Positions 8,509 through 11,206 of a DNA stretch of 11,206 bases are shown here, piece after piece. Position 1 is the stretch's first letter, and each line of letters begins with the position of its first letter. The DNA comes from RAM1 sp040376925. Lineage in GTDB: Bacteria > Pseudomonadota > Gammaproteobacteria > Burkholderiales > Burkholderiaceae_C. The translations under genes were made by a program, and so were the position numbers. Under the pieces are notes generated by a model. That model was given only the letters and a program-made list of their open reading frames with translations. It searched no databases and had not been told where the DNA came from. The stretch lies in assembly GCA_040376925.1 (NCBI GenBank), contig JBEIPU010000140.1, forward strand, positions 1 to 11,206, read 5' to 3'.

Positions 8509-9591
8509 ATGAAACCTACCGCAGCGCTCCCCCTCTGGTCCCTTGTTGCACCCGCCGCCGGCTGGCTGATACTGGGCGGCTCGTTGCTGGGGCTGGCGGG
8601 CTGGTACGCCGTGCTGCTGGCGGCGGGGCTGGTGGCCGCCGTGCTGGCCGCCGTGCACCATGCCGAAGTGGTGGCCCACCGGGTGGGCGAGCCGTACGGC
8701 ACGCTGGTGCTGGCCGTGGCCGTCACCATCATCGAGGTGGCGCTGATCGTGTCGCTGATGTTGAGTGGCGGCGAGGCCACGGCCGCGCTGGCGCGCGACA
8801 CCGTGTTTGCCGCGGTCATGATCATCCTCAACGGCATGGTGGGCCTGTGCCTGCTGGTGGGCGGGCACCACCACCGCGAGCAGACCTTCAACCAGTCGGG
8901 CGTGAGCGCGTCGCTGGCGGCGCTGGCGGCCATCGTCACGCTGACGCTGGTGCTGCCCAACTACACCACCTCCACGCCGGGCCCGGTGTACACCGGCAGC
9001 CAGCTGGCGTTCATTGCCATCGTCTCGCTGGTGCTTTACGGCACATTCGTGCTGGTACAGACGGTGCGCCACCGCGACTATTTCCTGCCGTCTGACGCCG
9101 ATGTGCGTGAAGAGTCCCATGCCGCGCCGCCGCCCGCCAGAACCGCGCTGATCGGCCTGGCCATGCTGCTGGCGTCGCTGGTGGCCGTGGTGCTGCTGGG
9201 CAAGGCGCTGGCGCCCACGATCGAGAAAGCCGTGGCCGCCATGGGCGCGCCTCAGGCGCTGGTAGGCATCATCATCGCGGCCGTGGTGCTGATGCCCGAG
9301 GGCCTGGCCGCCGTGCGCGCGGCGCGCGCCAACCGCCTGCAGACCAGCCTGAACCTGGCACTGGGCTCGGCTCTGGCCAGCATCGGCCTGACCATTCCGG
9401 CGGTGGCCATCGTGTCGCTGGCCACCGGCTGGACGCTGACCCTGGGCATTGACGTCAAGTCCACCGTGCTGCTGGTGCTGTCGCTGATGGTGGCCACGCT
9501 GTCACTGGGCACGGGCCGCACCACGGTGCTGCAGGGGGTGGTGCACCTGATGATTTTTGCGGTTTATCTGTTTACGACGGTGGTGCCGTAG
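8509..9591 (+). CDS. chaA: ChaA-type calcium(sodium)/proton antiporter
   Basis: This 360-residue inner-membrane protein of the Ca2+/cation antiporter superfamily has about 11 hydrophobic segments and the two inverted alpha-repeat motifs. The first is GEPYGTLVLAVAVTIIEVAL (60-79) and continues to ILNGMVG (106-112). The second is VLMPEGLAAVRAARANRLQ (260-278) followed by LNLALGSALASIGLTIP (281-297). The acidic residues Glu61, Glu76 and Glu264 are likely ion ligands by family analogy. A hydrophilic loop (about 187-211) separates the halves. Its size matches ChaA and the related y4hA-type transporters. A weak GGA (8503-8505) precedes ATG 8509, and a small inverted repeat CCGAT-ATC-ATCGG (8492-8504) ends just before the start, partly overlapping that site. 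It expels Ca2+ or Na+ in exchange for H+. Its position after glxR is probably coincidental. Confidence 0.9.
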   Translation: MKPTAALPLWSLVAPAAGWLILGGSLLGLAGWYAVLLAAGLVAAVLAAVHHAEVVAHRVGEPYGTLVLAVAVTIIEVALIVSLMLSGGEATAALARDTVFAAVMIILNGMVGLCLLVGGHHHREQTFNQSGVSASLAALAAIVTLTLVLPNYTTSTPGPVYTGSQLAFIAIVSLVLYGTFVLVQTVRHRDYFLPSDADVREESHAAPPPARTALIGLAMLLASLVAVVLLGKALAPTIEKAVAAMGAPQALVGIIIAAVVLMPEGLAAVRAARANRLQTSLNLALGSALASIGLTIPAVAIVSLATGWTLTLGIDVKSTVLLVLSLMVATLSLGTGRTTVLQGVVHLMIFAVYLFTTVVP

Positions 9592-9616
9592 AGTGCGTGC
9601 GTTGGCTCAGCGCACT
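9592..9616 (+). terminator. Hairpin directly after chaA, low-confidence terminator
   Basis: AGTGCG (9592-9597) and CGCACT (9611-9616) form a 6-bp stem with a 13-base loop; a shorter-loop alternative uses GTGCG (9597-9601) and CGCAC (9611-9615). It begins on the base after the chaA TAG. No T-run follows directly, although the next 40 bases are AT-rich. Confidence 0.28.
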
Positions 9617-9619
9617 GCC

Positions 9620-9668
9620 CGGTGATATAGATGTTTAGTATTAGAATTTTTACGCCTTAATCTCACCG
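9620..9668. promoter_or_regulatory. AT-rich island upstream of the ORF6N gene, possible promoter
   Basis: A 37-base stretch (9626-9662) with only 9 G or C bases stands out in this GC-rich window. It is flanked by the inverted repeat CGGTGA (9620-9625) and TCACCG (9663-9668). TTGGCT (9602-9607) and TATAGA (9626-9631), 18 bases apart, resemble a weak sigma-70 promoter; other -10-like strings (TAGTAT, TTAGAAT) follow. The most likely use is transcription of the ORF6N gene, with the flanking repeat a possible operator. The composition is observed; the function is inferred. Confidence 0.35.
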
Positions 9669-9679
9669 CGCGCTACTCC

Positions 9680-10251
9680 ATGAGTCTGGAAGAAACACCC
9701 TGCTGTCCATCAGCGATATTGCGCAGCGCATCCAGATCGTGCGCGGACAGCGTGTCATTGTTGATGATGACCTGGCCGCCTTTTACGGTGAGACGACCAA
9801 ACGCTTCAATCAACAGGTGCGCCGTAACCTTCAACGCTTCCCGGCTGATTTCATGTTCCAGCTTGATGCCCAGGAATTCTCATCTTTAAGGTTGCAATCT
9901 GCAACCTTAAAGACAGGACGCGGGCAACATCGCAAGTACCTGCCACTCGCATTTACCGAGCATGGTGCGATCATGGCTGCAACGCTTTTGAACAGCCCCC
10001 GGGCCACGCAGATCAGCGTTCATGTCGTACGCGCCTTCGTGGAACTCAAATCCTTGCTCGCCAGCAACCGCGAGATGTCCAACAAGCTCTATCAACTGGA
10101 GCGCAAGGTATCGCGGCACGATCAATCGATTGCGGAGTTGATCGATTCCATGCGCGACCTGCTTGCAGCTCCAGTATTGCCAAAACGATCCATCGGGTTC
10201 ATCGAACCGCAGAGCAAGACACCGGCAAAGGCAAAACGCGCCAAACGCTGA
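9680..10251 (+). CDS. ORF6N-domain protein (phage antirepressor-like), N-terminus disrupted or start unclear
   Basis: The core frame contains the ORF6N domain: RGQRVIVDDDLAAFYGETTK, FNQQVRRNLQRFPADFMFQL, then RKYLPLAFTEHGAIMAATLL and NSPRATQISVHVVRAFVELK. A coiled-coil-like helix (NKLYQLERKVSRHDQSIAEL) and a basic Lys/Ala tail (TPAKAKRAKR) follow. These proteins are typical of prophages and genomic islands and are thought to bind DNA. In this frame the first usual start is GTG 9739, which would cut into the domain. Family-like sequence (LLSISDIAQRIQIVRGQR) extends in frame back to about 9700, and the frame is open to the TAA at 9658, but there is no ATG, GTG or TTG there. ATG 9680 (MSLEET) lies in another frame and would need a shift near 9695-9700. 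I therefore mark 9680-10251 as the probable original gene. It is less GC-rich than its neighbours and contains the palindrome at 9883-9913. Confidence 0.6.
9883..9913. repeat. Perfect 14-bp inverted repeat inside the ORF6N gene
   Basis: TCTTTAAGGTTGCA (9883-9896) and TGCAACCTTAAAGA (9900-9913) are exact reverse complements separated by ATC. The element encodes SLRLQSATLKT between the two conserved halves of the ORF6N domain, using TTA twice and AGG, codons that are uncommon in this GC-rich setting. In RNA it would form a strong hairpin; in DNA it is a 31-bp near-palindrome suited to a dimeric protein. Its role is unknown. Confidence 0.85.
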
Positions 10252-10271
10252 CTGTCGGGTTGGCGACAGTC
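10250..10271 (+). terminator. Hairpin overlapping the ORF6N stop codon
   Basis: GACTGTCG (10250-10257) and CGACAGTC (10264-10271) form a perfect 8-bp stem with a 6-base loop. The left arm starts inside the TGA stop. No T-run follows, so intrinsic termination would be weak. GTTGG (10259-10263) and CCAAC (10271-10275) offer an alternative stem that cannot form at the same time. Confidence 0.42.
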
Positions 10272-10314
10272 CAACGGCCCGACACTTCGTTCAGCAGGGT
10301 ATTCCCCATGCGAA

Positions 10315-10441
10315 TTGACAGGGACGCAGCCCGCCCTTCACAGAAAATAAGCACTCCCTTGGTGCGCAAATACGCCACCCGGCACCGAATTTGCTTTGTG
10401 TCCGTTTGTTGTACTTCCCTTTTCTGTCTGGAGCCCCTCAA
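10315..10441 (+). promoter_or_regulatory. Leader of the substrate-binding protein gene with a -35-like TTGACA
   Basis: The gene-free stretch 10272-10441 contains a perfect consensus -35 hexamer, TTGACA, at 10315-10320. No good -10 lies at the ideal distance; TTCACA (10337-10342, 16-base spacer) and GAAAAT (10343-10348, 22-base spacer) are the best options. From about 10389 the leader is T-rich and A-poor. GGAG (10430-10433) is a good ribosome binding site 8 bases before ATG 10442. I saw no riboswitch core such as TPP or guanidine motifs. Confidence 0.3.
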
Positions 10442-11206
10442 ATGAAAAAACGCGTTTTCCTCAAGACCACCGCAGCCCTGGCTGCCGCCGCCGCCTTTGG
10501 CTCCGCCCAGGCCCAGACCACCCCTATCAAGTTCCAGCTGGACTGGCGTTTTGAGGGCCCCGCCGCCCTGTTCCTGGTGCCGGCCGCCAAGGGTTATTTC
10601 AAGGACGCCAAGCTGGACGTAACCATTGACGCGGGCAACGGCTCGGGCGGCACCGTCACGCGCGTGGCCTCGGGCACCTACGACATGGGTTTTGCCGACC
10701 TGGCCGCGCTGATGGAATTCCACGCCAACAACCCCGACGCGCCCAACAAGCCTGTGGCCGTGATGATGGTCTACAACAACACGCCGGCTGCCGTGATGGC
10801 GCTCAAGAAGTCGGGCATCAAGACACCCGCCGACCTGAACGGCAAGAAGCTCGGCGCCCCGGTGTTTGACGCCGGCCGTCGCGCCTTCCCGATCTTTGCC
10901 AAGGCCAACAGTGTGAGCAACGTTCAATGGACGGCCATGGACCCGCCGCTGCGCGAGACCATGCTGGCCCGCGGCGACGTGGACGCGATCACCGGCTTTT
11001 CCTTCACCTCGCTGCTCAACCTGGAAGCGCGCGGCGTCAAGCTGGAAGACGTGGTGACACTGTCGTACCCTGACTACGGCGTCAAGCTGTACGGCAACGT
11101 GATCATCGCCAGCCCCAAGATGATCAAGGAGAACCCGGCCGCCGTGAAGGCGTTCCTGAGCGCCTTCACCAAGGGCGTGAAGGAAGTGATTGCCAAGCCC
11201 GAGGCC
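10442..11206 (+). CDS. NMT1/SsuA-like ABC transporter substrate-binding protein, 3' partial
   Basis: The frame is open from ATG 10442 to the window end (255 codons), so the C-terminus is missing; relatives usually have about 310-340 residues. A signal peptide is clear: MKKRVFLKTT, an Ala-rich core, and AQA before Gln25 as a probable signal peptidase I site. KRVFLK resembles a Tat motif with KR in place of RR. The mature part reads IKFQLDWRFEGPAALFLVPA, AKGYFKDAKLDVTID, GSGGTVTRVASGTYDMGFAD and PADLNGKKLGAPVFDAGRR. This is the NMT1/THI5-like periplasmic-binding fold shared by sulfonate, taurine, nitrate and pyrimidine-type uptake systems. It should bind a small organic solute in the periplasm for an ABC importer whose permease and ATPase would lie beyond the window. 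The ligand cannot be told from this sequence. GGAG at 10430-10433 supports the start. Confidence 0.9.
   Translation, partial: MKKRVFLKTTAALAAAAAFGSAQAQTTPIKFQLDWRFEGPAALFLVPAAKGYFKDAKLDVTIDAGNGSGGTVTRVASGTYDMGFADLAALMEFHANNPDAPNKPVAVMMVYNNTPAAVMALKKSGIKTPADLNGKKLGAPVFDAGRRAFPIFAKANSVSNVQWTAMDPPLRETMLARGDVDAITGFSFTSLLNLEARGVKLEDVVTLSYPDYGVKLYGNVIIASPKMIKENPAAVKAFLSAFTKGVKEVIAKPEA

Noticed and set aside
10272..10441. Riboswitch upstream of the NMT1-type gene (TPP or guanidine class)
   Set aside because: Neither the conserved TPP core strings nor paired ACGR-type motifs were found by eye; a covariance-model search would be needed to exclude it fully.
10260..10445. Possible 61-residue peptide between the ORF6N and binding-protein genes
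   Set aside because: It starts with TTG inside a hairpin, has no ribosome binding site, an unremarkable composition and no recognisable motif.
10199..10927. Minus-strand open frame crossing the binding-protein start
   Set aside because: Antisense to a clear signal peptide and solute-binding fold; no domain, no ribosome binding site seen.

Overview
The window is GC-rich and strongly biased to G or C at third codon positions. Its gene content (a gcl-hyi-glxR glyoxylate operon with a divergent LysR gene, DUF899, a ChaA-type antiporter, an NMT1-type binding protein) fits a betaproteobacterium of the Burkholderiales, most likely Comamonadaceae (Acidovorax, Variovorax or Hydrogenophaga type). This placement rests on gene style and order; no rRNA or other marker gene is present.

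Layout. Bases 1-2593 (+) hold a possible small operon: the 3' part of a helix-turn-helix regulator, a short cytoplasmic beta-propeller protein, a DUF899 thioredoxin-like protein, and a short membrane-protein gene that appears frameshifted. A hairpin between the first two genes overlaps the ribosome binding site of the propeller gene. Bases 2635-3909 (+) encode a lipoprotein that resembles (alpha/alpha)6-barrel glycosidases. It converges on a LysR-type regulator gene (3919-4833, -), leaving 9 bases between the stop codons.

The centre (4939-8443, +) is the glyoxylate-to-glycerate operon: glyoxylate carboligase (gcl), hydroxypyruvate isomerase (hyi) and tartronate semialdehyde reductase (glxR). 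The genes are tightly packed (11-base gap, then a 4-base ATGA overlap). Gcl joins two glyoxylates into tartronate semialdehyde with loss of CO2, Hyi interconverts this with hydroxypyruvate, and GlxR reduces it to D-glycerate. The divergent LysR gene and a perfect T-N11-A palindrome in the shared intergenic region are the obvious control unit. No glycerate kinase follows; the next gene is a ChaA-type Ca2+(Na+)/H+ antiporter (8509-9591), behind a weak hairpin.

Bases 9592-10271 are a more AT-rich accessory patch carrying an ORF6N-domain (phage antirepressor-like) gene. Its N-terminus lacks a normal start codon in frame, and it contains a perfect 14-bp inverted repeat inside the coding sequence. 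The window ends inside an NMT1/SsuA-type ABC transporter substrate-binding protein (from 10442), with a clean ribosome binding site and a signal peptide.

I found no tRNA, rRNA, CRISPR array, transposase or recognisable riboswitch. No gene-free stretch exceeds 300 bases; the longest are 10252-10441 and about 9592-9700. I do not see a clearly new multi-gene system. The items most worth a second look are the ORF6N gene with its internal palindrome and missing start, the orphan glycosidase-like lipoprotein, the hairpin over the propeller ribosome binding site, and the LysR box.
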